Source of the DNA: Dokdonella_A sp963834755
Lineage (GTDB): Bacteria > Pseudomonadota > Gammaproteobacteria > Xanthomonadales > Rhodanobacteraceae
NCBI GenBank assembly: GCA_963834755.1
Contig: CAWICQ010000012.1
Location: 186,001 to 250,000, forward strand
Direction: 5' to 3'
Length of the DNA stretch: 64,000 bases
The translations under genes and the position numbers were made by a program. Under the pieces are notes generated by a model. The model saw only the letters and a list, made by a program, of their open reading frames with translations, was not told where the DNA came from and did not search any database. Below, piece by piece: positions 45,402 through 54,490 of this stretch. Positions within the stretch are counted from its first letter, which is position 1. The number at the start of each line of letters is the position of its first letter.

Positions 45402-46904
45402 ATGACGCTGCCTGATTCGATGCCGCCCGACCCGACCGTTGCGCTGTACACCGCCGAACAATCGCGCCGCATCGATCGCGCGGCGATCGACGACTGCGGA
45501 ATCCCCGGGTTCGAGTTGATGCAACGCGCCGCCGACGCGGTGTTCGCGACGTTGCGCCGGCTCTGGCCCGAGGCGCGGCGAATCGCAGTGCTCGCCGGCC
45601 ACGGCAACAACGGCGGCGATGCGTTGCTGGTCGGGGGCCTTGCGCTCCAGCACGGCCTCGATGTCGACGCGTTTGCCGCCGCCGACACGCCGAGCCGCGA
45701 CGCGGCGAAGGCGCGCGCCGCATTCATCGATGCCGGAGGCAGGCTCGCACCGTTCGCGTCGGCCAGGGATTTCTCCGATGCCGACGTGATTGTCGACGGC
45801 ATTTTCGGCACCGGCCTCGCGCGTGCCGTGGAAGGCGAGGCCGCGGCGCTCATTGAGCGCGTCAACGCGAGCGAACGTCCGGTGCTGGCGATCGATATTC
45901 CGTCCGGCCTTTCGGGCGACACCGGAATGCGTCTTGGCAGCGCGGTTCGCGCGCAGGCGACGGTGAGTCTGGTCGGCTGGAAGCGCGGTCTCTTCACCGG
46001 CGACGCTGCGGATTGCGTCGGTACGCGCGAGCTTGCGCCGCTGGACGTGCCCGCCGCCGCCTATGCGCATATCGCGCCCGATGCGCTCTTGATCGCCGGC
46101 TTGACGACGCACACGCTCAAGCCGCGGCGTGGAAATGTCGATAAATCCCGTTTTGGTCATGTGGTCGCGATCGGCGGCGACCTTGGCATGGGCGGCGCGA
46201 TCCGGCTGACGGGCGAAGCCGCGCTGCGCTGTGGCGCTGGCCTCGTCAGCGTTGCGACGCGCAGCGAGCACGTTGCGCCGTTGATTTCGGGTCGGCCGGA
46301 GCTGATGGTGCGCGGCGTCGAGGACGCCGGTTCGCTGGAAAGCCTGCTCGCACGCGCGAGCGTCGTCGCGATCGGGCCCGGACTCGGCCGGGGCGAGTGG
46401 GGCGCTTCGCTCTGGCGCGCGGCAATCGAAACCCACGCATCGCTCGTTGTCGATGCGGACGCGTTGAACATTCTGGCGCAGGAACCGCGAACACTGCCGA
46501 ACGCCGTGCTGACGCCGCATCCCGGCGAAGCCGCGCGGCTGCTCGGTTGCGACTCGGCCGCGATACAAATGGATCGTTTTGCAGCAGTCCGCGCACTCGC
46601 GCAGCGCTATGCGGCGGTGACGGTTCTCAAGGGCGCAGGCAGTCTTGTCGGCGCTCCCGACGGGCGCGTCGCCGTGTGTCCTTGGGGCAATGCGGGCATG
46701 GCTTCCGCGGGCATGGGCGATGTATTGACCGGTGTCGTCGCCGCATTGCTCGCGCAGGGATTGCCGACGTGGGACGCGGCCTGTCTGGGTGTCGCGTTGC
46801 ACGCGCGCGCGGGAGATCTCGCGGCGGGTTCAACGCCACGCGGACTGCTCGCGAGCGATCTGTTTGCTCCGCTGCGAACGCTCGTCAACGGTTCCGAGCG
46901 ATGA
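45402..46904 (+). CDS. nnr: Bifunctional NAD(P)HX epimerase/dehydratase
   Basis: A 500-residue fusion. The N-terminal YjeF_N epimerase (about 10-215) has VLAGHGNNGGDALLVGGLAL and VDGIFGTGLAR with DIPSGLSGDTG. The C-terminal ADP-dependent dehydratase has GHVVAIGGDLGMGGAIRLTGEAALRCGAGLV, VIGPGLGRGEWG, LTPHPGEAARLLG and WGNAGMASAGMGDVLTGVVAALL. It repairs hydrated NAD(P)H. Its stop overlaps the tsaE start (ATGA). Confidence 0.96.
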   Translation: MTLPDSMPPDPTVALYTAEQSRRIDRAAIDDCGIPGFELMQRAADAVFATLRRLWPEARRIAVLAGHGNNGGDALLVGGLALQHGLDVDAFAAADTPSRDAAKARAAFIDAGGRLAPFASARDFSDADVIVDGIFGTGLARAVEGEAAALIERVNASERPVLAIDIPSGLSGDTGMRLGSAVRAQATVSLVGWKRGLFTGDAADCVGTRELAPLDVPAAAYAHIAPDALLIAGLTTHTLKPRRGNVDKSRFGHVVAIGGDLGMGGAIRLTGEAALRCGAGLVSVATRSEHVAPLISGRPELMVRGVEDAGSLESLLARASVVAIGPGLGRGEWGASLWRAAIETHASLVVDADALNILAQEPRTLPNAVLTPHPGEAARLLGCDSAAIQMDRFAAVRALAQRYAAVTVLKGAGSLVGAPDGRVAVCPWGNAGMASAGMGDVLTGVVAALLAQGLPTWDAACLGVALHARAGDLAAGSTPRGLLASDLFAPLRTLVNGSER

Positions 46905-47386
46905 ACGGCGCGCGCTGGAACGCCGGCAGCATCGACGAAGCCGGCATGCGCGAGCTTGCTGCGCGTCTTTCGGTCGCGGCGCGAGACGGCGGCGTGATTC
47001 ACCTCGAAGGCGATCTCGGCGCCGGCAAGACCACGTTCGCGCGCGCGTTGCTGGCGTCGCTCGGCGTCGGCGAGCGCGTGAAGAGTCCGACCTACAGCCT
47101 CGTCGAGTCGTATCGCATCGGCGAGCGCGACGCTCATCATCTCGATCTCTATCGCATCGCGGACGCCGGCGAGCTCGAATGGCTCGGGCTCGGCGATCTC
47201 TGGGTCGACTCCGCGCTCGTCCTCATCGAGTGGCCGGAACGAGCGCGCGGCGCGCTGCCGGGCGCCGATCTCGTGCTGCATTTGAGGCACGCGGGCGAGC
47301 GGCGTGACGTGGTCGCGGAAGCTCTTTCGGCGCGTGGACAGCGACTTCTCGCGGCGATGCGCGGCCAGACCGATGCCGGCGCGTAG
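46901..47386 (+). CDS. tsaE: tRNA threonylcarbamoyladenosine biosynthesis ATPase TsaE
   Basis: A 161-residue P-loop protein: Walker A EGDLGAGKTTFARALL (Lys43), VKSPTYSLVESY, HHLDLYRIADAGELEWLGL and LVLIEWPERA. It works with TsaB and TsaD in t6A synthesis on ANN-decoding tRNAs. ATG 46901 overlaps the nnr stop; the nnr-tsaE-amiC-mutL order is a classic gammaproteobacterial cluster. Confidence 0.95.
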   Translation: MNGARWNAGSIDEAGMRELAARLSVAARDGGVIHLEGDLGAGKTTFARALLASLGVGERVKSPTYSLVESYRIGERDAHHLDLYRIADAGELEWLGLGDLWVDSALVLIEWPERARGALPGADLVLHLRHAGERRDVVAEALSARGQRLLAAMRGQTDAGA

Positions 47387-47522
47387 CCTCGGCGCCGATG
47401 CCCGTGCGACCGCCTCGCCGAGGGGCATTCCTAAGGTGAATTTTATGAATAAGTCCCAGCCTTCGGATTTTTAAAGGAAAAAAGCTTGAAAAACAGAGCG
47501 GATTTAGGGTTGAATAGCGGCC

Positions 47523-48866
47523 ATGCGGGGAGTTCCAGGGCCAGTCGGGGCGATCGTCTGCGGTGCAGCCACATTGTTGGCGGCCATCGGCACGGCGCGC
47601 GCCGCTGAAATCCAGAACCTTCGCGTCTGGGCCGGACCCGAATACACGCGCGCGGTTTTCGATGTTTCCGGCCCCGCCGATTACAAACTCTTCGAGCTCA
47701 ACGGGCCCGATCGCATCGTGCTGGATATTCACGACAGCGCGTTCGCCGACAGCTTCGGCGCACCGAACGCGAAGGGTCTATTGAGGGGCATTCGCGCCGG
47801 CAAGCAGGGCAAGAGCGATGCGCGCGTCGTGTTCGATCTCGACGAAGGCGTGCATCCGAAGAGTTTCCTGTTGCCGCCGGCGGACAAGTTCGGTTATCGG
47901 CTCGTGCTCGATCTTTATCCGGCGACCGAGAAGCCGAAACCGGTCAAGTCCGTCGCCGAAGCCGTGCCCGGCAAGCCGCGCGACGTCGTCATTGCGGTCG
48001 ATGCGGGACACGGCGGCGATGATCCCGGCGCGACCGGATCGACCGGCGCACGCGAGAAGGACATCACGCTCGCGGTCGCGCGCCAGCTCAAGAAGCAGAT
48101 CGACAAGACGCCGGGCATGAGCGCGGTGTTGACGCGCGACGGCGACTATTTCATTCCGCTCGAAAAACGCTATCTGAAAGCGCGCGAGGAAAAAGCGGAC
48201 CTGTTCGTTTCGATCCACGCCGACGCATTCAAGACCAGCGACGCGCGCGGATCGTCGGTGTGGGTGCTTTCGCCGCGCGGCGCGACCAACGAAGCGTCGC
48301 GCTGGCTGGCCGATCGGGAAAACCGCGCCGATCTGGTCGGCGGCGTTTCGCTCGACGACAAGGACGACACGCTCGCCGCCGTGCTGCTCGATCTTTCGCA
48401 AGGCGCGACGATGGGCGCGAGCAACTCGGTCGCCGAGCAGGTGCTGACGGCGCTGCGCAAGATCGGCCCGACGCATCGCGGCTACGTCGAGCGCGCGAAT
48501 TTCGTCGTACTGCGCTCGCCGGACGTGCCGTCGATCCTGGTCGAAACCGCGTTCATCTCGAATCCGGCCGAGGAAGCCAAGCTCAAGGATCCGACGCACC
48601 GCGAGAAGCTCGCGTCGGCGATCCTCGATGGCGTGGACGGCTATTTCCACGCCTCGCCGCCGCCGGGCAGCTGGTTTGCGGCGAATATCGACCCGCCGCC
48701 GCGCAAACACGCGTCGGCGGCGTCGCGTTATGTCGTCAATCACGGCGACACGTTGCGTACGATAGCCGCGCATCACGGGCTTTCGATCGCGCAACTCCGC
48801 GAAGCGAACGGGCTCGCCGAGGATCGCGTTCGGCCGGGTGAAGTGCTGCAGATTCCGTCGGGCTGA
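47523..48866 (+). CDS. amiC: N-acetylmuramoyl-L-alanine amidase with AMIN and LysM domains
   Basis: A 447-residue periplasmic cell-wall hydrolase. It has a signal peptide (cut after ARA, about 27), an AMIN domain (about 30-133) for septal targeting, and an Amidase_3 catalytic domain (about 155-370) with Zn ligands His163 (DAGHGG), Glu178 and His232 (SIHADA) and catalytic Glu341 (VETAFISN). A C-terminal LysM peptidoglycan-binding repeat (about 402-446, YVVNHGDTLRTIAAHHGLS) follows. It splits septal peptidoglycan at division. A relatively A/T-rich stretch upstream (47440-47515) probably carries the promoter. AmiC/AmiB assignment within the family is tentative. Confidence 0.92.
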   Translation: MRGVPGPVGAIVCGAATLLAAIGTARAAEIQNLRVWAGPEYTRAVFDVSGPADYKLFELNGPDRIVLDIHDSAFADSFGAPNAKGLLRGIRAGKQGKSDARVVFDLDEGVHPKSFLLPPADKFGYRLVLDLYPATEKPKPVKSVAEAVPGKPRDVVIAVDAGHGGDDPGATGSTGAREKDITLAVARQLKKQIDKTPGMSAVLTRDGDYFIPLEKRYLKAREEKADLFVSIHADAFKTSDARGSSVWVLSPRGATNEASRWLADRENRADLVGGVSLDDKDDTLAAVLLDLSQGATMGASNSVAEQVLTALRKIGPTHRGYVERANFVVLRSPDVPSILVETAFISNPAEEAKLKDPTHREKLASAILDGVDGYFHASPPPGSWFAANIDPPPRKHASAASRYVVNHGDTLRTIAAHHGLSIAQLREANGLAEDRVRPGEVLQIPSG

Positions 48867-48904
48867 TTTTTCTTTCGGGCACCGGACATGCGGAGCTCGG
48901 AGGC

Positions 48905-49062
48905 GTCTTGACACGCCTCCCTCACCCGCGCCTGCGGCGTGACCTTTCCCGCGAGCGGGAGAGGTGAAATCTGAGCCTTGGCAGCTCTTGCATCCCTCGC
49001 TGAAAGTGGATGCGCCATCATTCGAGCGGTTCTGCCTTCTCCCGCCAGCAGGAGAAGGTGGC
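48905..49062. repeat. REP-like palindromes between amiC and mutL
   Basis: The segment has one core tttcccgcgagcgggagagg (48947-48966), a truncated companion cctccctcacccgcgcctgcgg before it, and a variant cttctcccgccagcaggagaagg at 49037-49059. Same family as at 28.1 and 56.5 kb. Confidence 0.75.
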
Positions 49063-49132
49063 GAAGCCGGATCAGGGAATTCTTGAGGCCCTCGGCCTCG
49101 GCTATCATGCGTTACCGCTTCGCCGTTCGATC

Positions 49133-50977
49133 ATGTCGCGCATCCGTCAGCTGTCCCCCGAGCTCGTCAACCAGATCGCCGCCGGCGAGGTCATCGAGCG
49201 ACCGGCGTCGGTGGTCAAGGAGCTCATCGAGAACAGTCTCGACGCCGGCGCGCGGCGCATCGAGGTCGACATCGAAACCGGTGGCGCGCGGCTGATCCGC
49301 GTGCGTGATGACGGCGCGGGCATCGAGCCCGATGATCTTCCGCTCGCGGTCGCGGCGCATGCGACGAGCAAGATCGCGTCGTTCGAGGATCTGGAACGCG
49401 TCGGCACGCTCGGTTTCCGCGGCGAGGCACTGCCTTCGATCGCGTCGGTGTCGCGCTTCGCGCTGACCTCGCGCCGGAACGATGCGGACTCGGCATGGCG
49501 CATCGAAGTCGACGGCGGCAAACCGCGCGCGGCGGCACCGGCGCAGCACGCGCGCGGTACGCAGGTCGAAGTGCGCGATCTTTTCTACAACGTACCGGCG
49601 CGGCGCAAATTCCTGCGCGCCGAGCGCACCGAATTCGGACACATCGACGAGCTGGTCAAAGCGATCGCGCTGGCGCGTCCTTCGATCGAGTTCCGGCTCG
49701 GCCACAACGGCAAGCCGGTGCGCATGCTCAAGGCGGCGATCGACGATGCCGATCGCGCGCGGCGCGTCGCCGATGTGTTCGGCGCGGAATTCGTCGCCCA
49801 GAGTCTTTGGATCGAGCATGCCGCGGCCGGACTCCGGCTGCATGGCTGGGTCGGTTTGCCGACGGCATCGCGCGCGCAGGCCGATCAGCAGTATTTTCAC
49901 GTCAACGGACGTTCGGTGCGCGATCGTCTCGTCGCACATGCCGTGCGTCAGGCCTACGCGGACGTGCTTTTCCACGGACGTCATCCCGCGTTCGTGTTGT
50001 TTCTCGAGCTCGATCCTGCGCTGGTCGATGTGAACGTGCATCCGGCCAAGCACGAAGTGCGTTTTCGTGAAGGTCGTTTGGTGCACGACTTCATCTATCG
50101 CACGTTGAACGATGCGTTGGCCGAGACACGCGCGGGCGTTCGTGCCGATGGTTCCTCCGCGCGGGCGGGCGAGGGCGCGTTCGCGCATACGCATACGCAC
50201 GGCGCCCACGAGCACGCACACACGCATGCGCCGTTTCGCACGTACGCGGCGCAGCGTCAGGATTCACTCGGACTGGCGGTGCGCGAGCCGCTCGCGCCGT
50301 ATGCCGCGCTATTGGGCGGCGAACCCGCAATTGCGCGCGCGCCAGGCGAAGCACAGTCGCTTGCGCCGGCGAACCTGCCCGAAACCGGCGACAGTCCGCC
50401 GCTCGGCTACGCGCTCGCGCAACTGCACGGCATATTCGTGCTTGCCGAAAACGCGCACGGTCTCGTGCTCGTCGACATGCACGCCGCACATGAGCGGATC
50501 ACGTACGAACGTTTGAAGAGCGCGCAGGACGGCGAGGGCATCCGCTCGCAACTGCTGCTGGTGCCGCTGACGCTGGCGGTCAGCGAGCGCGAAGCATCGG
50601 CGGTCGAAGAACACGCCGAGCGTTTCGCCGGCGTCGGTTTCGATATCGCGCGCTCGGGTCCGCAGAGTGTCACCGTGCGCCGCATTCCTGTCTTGCTCGA
50701 TGGCGCTGACGTCGCCGGTCTGGTGCGCGATGTCGTCGCCGATCTCGCCGTGCACGGCGACACGCGGCGCATCGAGGAAAATGCGAACGAATTACTGGCG
50801 ACGATGGCATGCCACGGTTCCGTGCGTGCGCACCGTCGTCTCAGCATTCCGGAAATGAACGCCCTGCTGCGCGAGATGGAAGTGACCGAGCGTTCGGGAC
50901 AATGCAATCATGGACGTCCGACCTGGGTGCAGCTTGGAATGGAGGAGCTGGACCGTTTTTTCCTGCGCGGGCGATGA
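49133..50977 (+). CDS. mutL: DNA mismatch repair protein MutL
   Basis: A 614-residue GHKL ATPase: LSPELVNQIAAGEVIERPASVVKELIENSLDAGA, DDGAGIEPDDLPLAVAAHATSKI, LGFRGEALPSIASVS, and the transducer segment QYFHVNGRSVRD. A variable linker (about 340-420) includes a His-rich stretch (AHTHTHGAHEHAHTHAP). The C-terminal dimerisation domain ends CNHGRPTWVQLGMEELDRFFLR. There is no endonuclease DQHA motif; VDMHAAHERITYE is present as in E. coli MutL. ATG 49133 is the family start. Confidence 0.96.
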   Translation: MSRIRQLSPELVNQIAAGEVIERPASVVKELIENSLDAGARRIEVDIETGGARLIRVRDDGAGIEPDDLPLAVAAHATSKIASFEDLERVGTLGFRGEALPSIASVSRFALTSRRNDADSAWRIEVDGGKPRAAAPAQHARGTQVEVRDLFYNVPARRKFLRAERTEFGHIDELVKAIALARPSIEFRLGHNGKPVRMLKAAIDDADRARRVADVFGAEFVAQSLWIEHAAAGLRLHGWVGLPTASRAQADQQYFHVNGRSVRDRLVAHAVRQAYADVLFHGRHPAFVLFLELDPALVDVNVHPAKHEVRFREGRLVHDFIYRTLNDALAETRAGVRADGSSARAGEGAFAHTHTHGAHEHAHTHAPFRTYAAQRQDSLGLAVREPLAPYAALLGGEPAIARAPGEAQSLAPANLPETGDSPPLGYALAQLHGIFVLAENAHGLVLVDMHAAHERITYERLKSAQDGEGIRSQLLLVPLTLAVSEREASAVEEHAERFAGVGFDIARSGPQSVTVRRIPVLLDGADVAGLVRDVVADLAVHGDTRRIEENANELLATMACHGSVRAHRRLSIPEMNALLREMEVTERSGQCNHGRPTWVQLGMEELDRFFLRGR

Positions 50978-50981
50978 TCCA

Positions 50982-51108
50982 TTCTCCGGCTGCGCGGGAG
51001 AAGAGCTTGCGCTGGACTCAATCAAGGGTGCCGGCAGGCGGATGAGCGAAATTTGCGACGCCCAAAATTTGCCATCGCGTCTGCTCTCTCCCGCAAGCGG
51101 GATACGTG
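50982..51108. repeat. Degenerate REP-like palindromes after mutL
   Basis: Two decayed members: attctccggctgcgcgggagaaga (50981-51004) and ctctcccgcaagcgggata (51083-51101). They occupy the gap before the DUF1684 gene. Confidence 0.65.
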
Positions 51109-51143
51109 CGACAAAAGATTCGTAAACAACCAAGGGAAACACC

Positions 51144-52052
51144 ATGCTGAAAATGAGTCTGCTTCTCGCCGCGAGTGTCGCGAGCGTTCAGTTGATGTCG
51201 GCCAAAGTGGATGGATCGAACCCCGGCGCCGGCTACAGCGCACAGATCGAAGCCTGGCGTGCGCAACGCCTCGAACGCCTCAAGGCGCCCAACGGTTGGT
51301 TGACGTTGATCGGCCTGCATTGGCTCAAGGAAGGCAAGAACTCGGTTGGCACCGACAAGAAGAACGACATCGTGATTGCAGCCGGTCCGCCGCACGTCGG
51401 CGTAATTACGCTCGAAAAGGGCAAGACGACGATCGCGCTCGATCTCAAGGCGAGTGCCACCATCGACGGGAATCCGCTAAAGCACGCGGAATTGCACGAC
51501 GACACGACGGAAAAGCCAACCGTCGTATCGATGGGCCCCGTGAGCTTTTTCGTGGTCGACCGCAACGGCAAGAAGGGTCTGCGCTTCAAGAACACCGAAG
51601 CCGACACGCGCAAGCATTTCCGCGGTATCGATTACTACCCGATCGATCCGAAGTGGCGCGTCGAAGCGAAGTTCACGCCGTTCAATCCGCCGCACACGCT
51701 CGAGATTCCGAATGTACTCGGCCAGATCGACAAGATGCCGGTGCCGGGCCAGGTCGAGTTCGAGCGCGACGGCAAGAAATACACGCTGCTGCCGGTGCTT
51801 GAGGAACCCGACGCGAAGGAGCTCTGGTTCATCTATGCAGACAAGACCAGCGGAAAGGAAACGTATGGCGGCGGCCGGTTCTTGTATACCGACATGCCGA
51901 AAGACGGCAAGGTCGTGATCGATTTCAACAAGTCGTACAACCCGCCGTGCGCGTTTACCCCGTATGCGACGTGTCCGCTGGCGCCGGCGGAAAATCGTCT
52001 TGCGATTCCGGTGACGGCGGGCGAGAAGAAATATCGCGGCGGGCATGAGTGA
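51144..52052 (+). CDS. DUF1684 family exported protein
   Basis: A 302-residue protein with a weak N-terminal signal (LKMSLLLAASVASVQLMSA). The DUF1684 hallmarks are an N-terminal IEAWRAQRLERLKAPNGWLTLIGLHWLKEGKNSVG, a central FRGIDYYPIDPKWRVEAKF, and the C-terminal GGGRFLYTDMPKDGKVVIDFNKSYNPPCAFTPYATCPLAP with conserved Asn-Pro-Pro-Cys. The family's function is unknown. ATG 51144 has AAGGGAAACACC upstream. Confidence 0.9.
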   Translation: MLKMSLLLAASVASVQLMSAKVDGSNPGAGYSAQIEAWRAQRLERLKAPNGWLTLIGLHWLKEGKNSVGTDKKNDIVIAAGPPHVGVITLEKGKTTIALDLKASATIDGNPLKHAELHDDTTEKPTVVSMGPVSFFVVDRNGKKGLRFKNTEADTRKHFRGIDYYPIDPKWRVEAKFTPFNPPHTLEIPNVLGQIDKMPVPGQVEFERDGKKYTLLPVLEEPDAKELWFIYADKTSGKETYGGGRFLYTDMPKDGKVVIDFNKSYNPPCAFTPYATCPLAPAENRLAIPVTAGEKKYRGGHE

Positions 52053-52075
52053 GTTGTTGATCGCGTGTTGATGGA

Positions 52076-52210
52076 ATTCCTCTCCCGCAAGACGTGCGCG
52101 AAGGGCCGGTGAGGGCTGGCGCGGAGCGAAGGCTCGCGGAGTTGCTTGAGTTTTCCGTGGGATGCCGGTGCCAGACTCACCCTACCCTCTCCCGTGAGCG
52201 GGAGAGGGGA
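52076..52210. repeat. REP-like palindromes between the DUF1684 and enoyl-CoA hydratase genes
   Basis: A half element cctctcccgcaagacgtgcg lies at 52079-52098 and a full core ccctctcccgtgagcgggagagggg at 52185-52209, in the convergent gap. The arrangement (half, about 90 bases, full) resembles that at 28.1 kb. Confidence 0.75.
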
Positions 52211-52233
52211 AATTTGTGCGTTGATCGGTGTTG

Positions 52234-53016
52234 TCAGCGTCCGCTGAAGCTCGGCTTGCGTCGTTCGAGGAACGCGCGAGTGCCTTCGCGCATGTCCTCG
52301 GTTGCGAAGCACGTGGCGAAGGTTTGCGCTTCGTAGTCGAGACCTTCATCGAGCGCGCATTCGCCGCCGACGAGAATCGCGTCGAGAATCCCGGCGAGCG
52401 CGATCGGCGCCGACGCCGCCAGCTGATCGGCGATCGCGGCGATTTCCTCGTCGAGCTTTTCCGCCGCGACAACGCGATTCAACGCACCGAGCGCCAGCGC
52501 GCGCGCGGCATCGATCTGATGACCGAGCAGACACAACTCGAGCGCCGCGGAACGGCCCGCGAGTCGAAGCAACCGCTGCGTGCCGCCGAAACCCGGAATC
52601 AGGCCAAGGTTGATTTCCGGCTGGCCGAGCCTGGCCTTGTCGCTGCCGATGCGCAGATGGCAGCTCATCGCGAGCTCCATGCCGCCGCCGAGCGCGTAAC
52701 CGTGAATGCGCGCGATGACCGGTTTGCCGAGCGTCTCGACGCTGCGCATCATCGCCTGACCCGCTCGCGCTCGCGTGCGCGCTTCGATCGGCGTCAGCGT
52801 CGCGAGCTCGGAGATATCGGCGCCGGCGACAAACGCCTTTTCGCCGGCACCGGCGAGCACGATCACGCGGATCGCATCGTCGTGGCGCGCCTGATCGAAC
52901 GCGAGCTGCAACTCGCCGATCGTCTCGCGATTCAGCGCATTGAGCTTGTCGGGCCGGTTGATCGTGAGCGTGCGGACCGCGCCGCGATCCTCGCTCAAAA
53001 GATTGCGATATCCCAT
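52234..53016 (-). CDS. Enoyl-CoA hydratase/isomerase family protein
   Basis: A 260-residue crotonase-fold enzyme: TINRPDKLNALNRETI, oxyanion loops AGAGEKAFVAGADISEL and GYALGGGMELAMSCHLRIG, and PEINLGLIPGFGGTQRLLRLAG, where both acidic catalytic positions of true hydratases appear (E in GGGMELA and PEINLGL). It likely hydrates 2-enoyl-CoA in fatty acid breakdown. The isolated position gives no pathway clue. Confidence 0.9.
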   Translation of the reverse strand: MGYRNLLSEDRGAVRTLTINRPDKLNALNRETIGELQLAFDQARHDDAIRVIVLAGAGEKAFVAGADISELATLTPIEARTRARAGQAMMRSVETLGKPVIARIHGYALGGGMELAMSCHLRIGSDKARLGQPEINLGLIPGFGGTQRLLRLAGRSAALELCLLGHQIDAARALALGALNRVVAAEKLDEEIAAIADQLAASAPIALAGILDAILVGGECALDEGLDYEAQTFATCFATEDMREGTRAFLERRKPSFSGR

Positions 53017-53310
53017 GATTGCCTCGGCTCGGGTTCAGCAGGGGCGCGGATCATAGCAGCGGTCGAATGCGTCGAACTTTCCATGAGGAGTGCGTTCTGA
53101 AGGCCCAGAGGGACGGTTTTTCGCCGCCGAAGGCGATTCGGGTCGCGTCATCCGCGTCATGTAAAGAAAACGTTGGCTGACCGGCCGCCGGGCTATTGCA
53201 GGCGCGCGCGTTGGAGCCCGCGTGGCGCTCGGGTACACTACCGCGCCTTTTTTCCGGCCCGCGACGCGGGCCCATCGTTGCACATTCCCGTATTTTTTCT
53301 GGAGGCATGC

Positions 53311-53958
53311 ATGAAGTTTGTTTGGTTACTCGCTCTCGCGGCACTGCTCGCGGCGGGTTCCGCGCTGGCGCAGGACACCACGTCCGACAAGGGCAAGCTT
53401 TCGTACGCGATCGGTTTCCAGATCGGCTCCGGGCTTGCCGACCGCAAAATGGACGTCGACATCAACACCGTGTCGCGCGCGATCCAGGATGCGTTCACCA
53501 AGAAGCCGCCGGCCGTGCCCGAAGCGGCGATGAAAGATGCGTTGTCGAAGTTCGAGCAGAAGGCCAAGTCCGACATGGACAAGACGCTGGCCGACAACAA
53601 GCGCGACGCCGATGCGTTCATGGCCGCGAACCGCGCGAAGAAGGGCGTGATCGTCCTGCCCGGCGACGTGCAGTACCGCGTCATCGAAGACGGCAGCGGC
53701 AAGACCGTCACGCCGTCGAGCGAGCTCACGTTCCATGTGCGCGTTTCGTCCTCGAGCGGCCGCGAGCTGCAGAGCTCCTTCGTCGGCGAGCCGGTGAAGG
53801 CGAAATTCGCCGATCTCTCCAAGATGTTCGGCCCGAAAGTCCCCGATGTCGTGCAGAAGATGAAGGTCGGCGACCACTGGACGATCTTCCTGCCGCCCGA
53901 TCCGAACGTCGGCAATCAGGTGCTGGTGCTCGAGATCAAGATCATCGATGTGAAGTGA
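53311..53958 (+). CDS. Periplasmic FKBP-type protein with a degenerate PPIase domain
   Basis: A 215-residue precursor. It has a signal peptide (cut after ALA-Q, about 20) and an FKBP N-terminal dimerisation domain (LSYAIGFQIGSGLADRKMDVDINTVSRAIQDAF, helical to about 105). A C-terminal FKBP-like domain (GVIVLPGDVQYRVIEDGSGKTVTPSSELTFHVR..MKVGDHWTIFLPPDPNVGNQVLVLEIKIIDVK) follows. Several aromatic active-site positions of Mip/FkpA are not visible (the VNYxG, FD and GW motifs are altered and the domain is short), so it may act as a chaperone rather than an isomerase. GGAGG lies 7 bases before ATG 53311. Confidence 0.82.
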   Translation: MKFVWLLALAALLAAGSALAQDTTSDKGKLSYAIGFQIGSGLADRKMDVDINTVSRAIQDAFTKKPPAVPEAAMKDALSKFEQKAKSDMDKTLADNKRDADAFMAANRAKKGVIVLPGDVQYRVIEDGSGKTVTPSSELTFHVRVSSSSGRELQSSFVGEPVKAKFADLSKMFGPKVPDVVQKMKVGDHWTIFLPPDPNVGNQVLVLEIKIIDVK

Positions 53959-53960
53959 CG

Positions 53961-54052
53961 CCGGGATGGCGTCATCCCGTGCAGGGATGGCCGGCGACGC
54001 GAGATCTCGTTCGCAATTTCCGTCGTCCCGGCGAAAGCCGGGATGACGACTC
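53961..54052. repeat. Inverted-repeat element (CGTCATCCCG type) downstream of the FKBP gene
   Basis: GCCGGGATGGC/GTCATCCCG and cgtcccggcgaaagccgggatgacg (54022-54046) form two adjacent hairpins of the common 'cccggcgaaagccggg' kind. A weak relative is at 21.94 kb. It may also serve as terminator for the converging genes. Confidence 0.6.
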
Positions 54053-54058
54053 GCGAGC

Positions 54059-54424
54059 TTATGGATACGCCCCCATCTCCTCCAACGCCCGCTCCATATC
54101 CAGCTTGATCCGATTGATGATCCGCATCGCCGGCTCCGCGCTCGCCGCGTCGCCGCCGGTGCCGTTGATGCTGGCCTGACCGCGCGAAACGATCTCGGCT
54201 TCATCATCGGCGACGAACTGCGCGAGATAGACATAACCGCGCCGCAGGCCCTCCTTGATCTCCACCTGATCGGGACCCAGCTGTTCGAGAAGGCTCACGA
54301 TCGCCTCGCGAATCGCCGGCTTCGAATGCGGCAGCAGGCTTTGCGGCAGGCCGTAGACGTCCGGCGCGACGCGCGCGAGCACCTTGCCGTAATCGCCGAC
54401 GACCTTGGTTGCGAGCGCCAGCAT
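54059..54424 (-). CDS. Small hypothetical protein
   Basis: A 121-residue soluble protein, mostly helical, starting at ATG 54424 with GGAAGG 8-14 bases upstream. Features: VVGDYGKVLARVAPDVYGLPQSLLPHSKPAIREAIVSLLEQLG, GLRRGYVYLAQFVADDEAEIV and a C-terminal AMRIINRIKLDMERALEEM. No signal, membrane segment or catalytic motif. I do not recognise a named family. Its spacing and the ribosome-binding site support it being real. Confidence 0.7.
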   Translation of the reverse strand: MLALATKVVGDYGKVLARVAPDVYGLPQSLLPHSKPAIREAIVSLLEQLGPDQVEIKEGLRRGYVYLAQFVADDEAEIVSRGQASINGTGGDAASAEPAMRIINRIKLDMERALEEMGAYP

Positions 54425-54490
54425 CTGCGCCTACCTTCCGGGAACCCGCGGTTAATCTAGCAACAAAGCCCACCCGACGCGCATTTACCG

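Noticed and set aside
44216..45997. N-terminally extended queG of 593 codons.
   Set aside because: The extra 230 residues are antisense to nnr and low-complexity. The ATG at 45301 gives the normal QueG start.
48905..49062. Spaced palindromic repeats considered as a CRISPR remnant.
   Set aside because: Spacing is irregular, copies vary and form hairpins, there are only a few units per site, and no cas genes are near; they fit REP elements.
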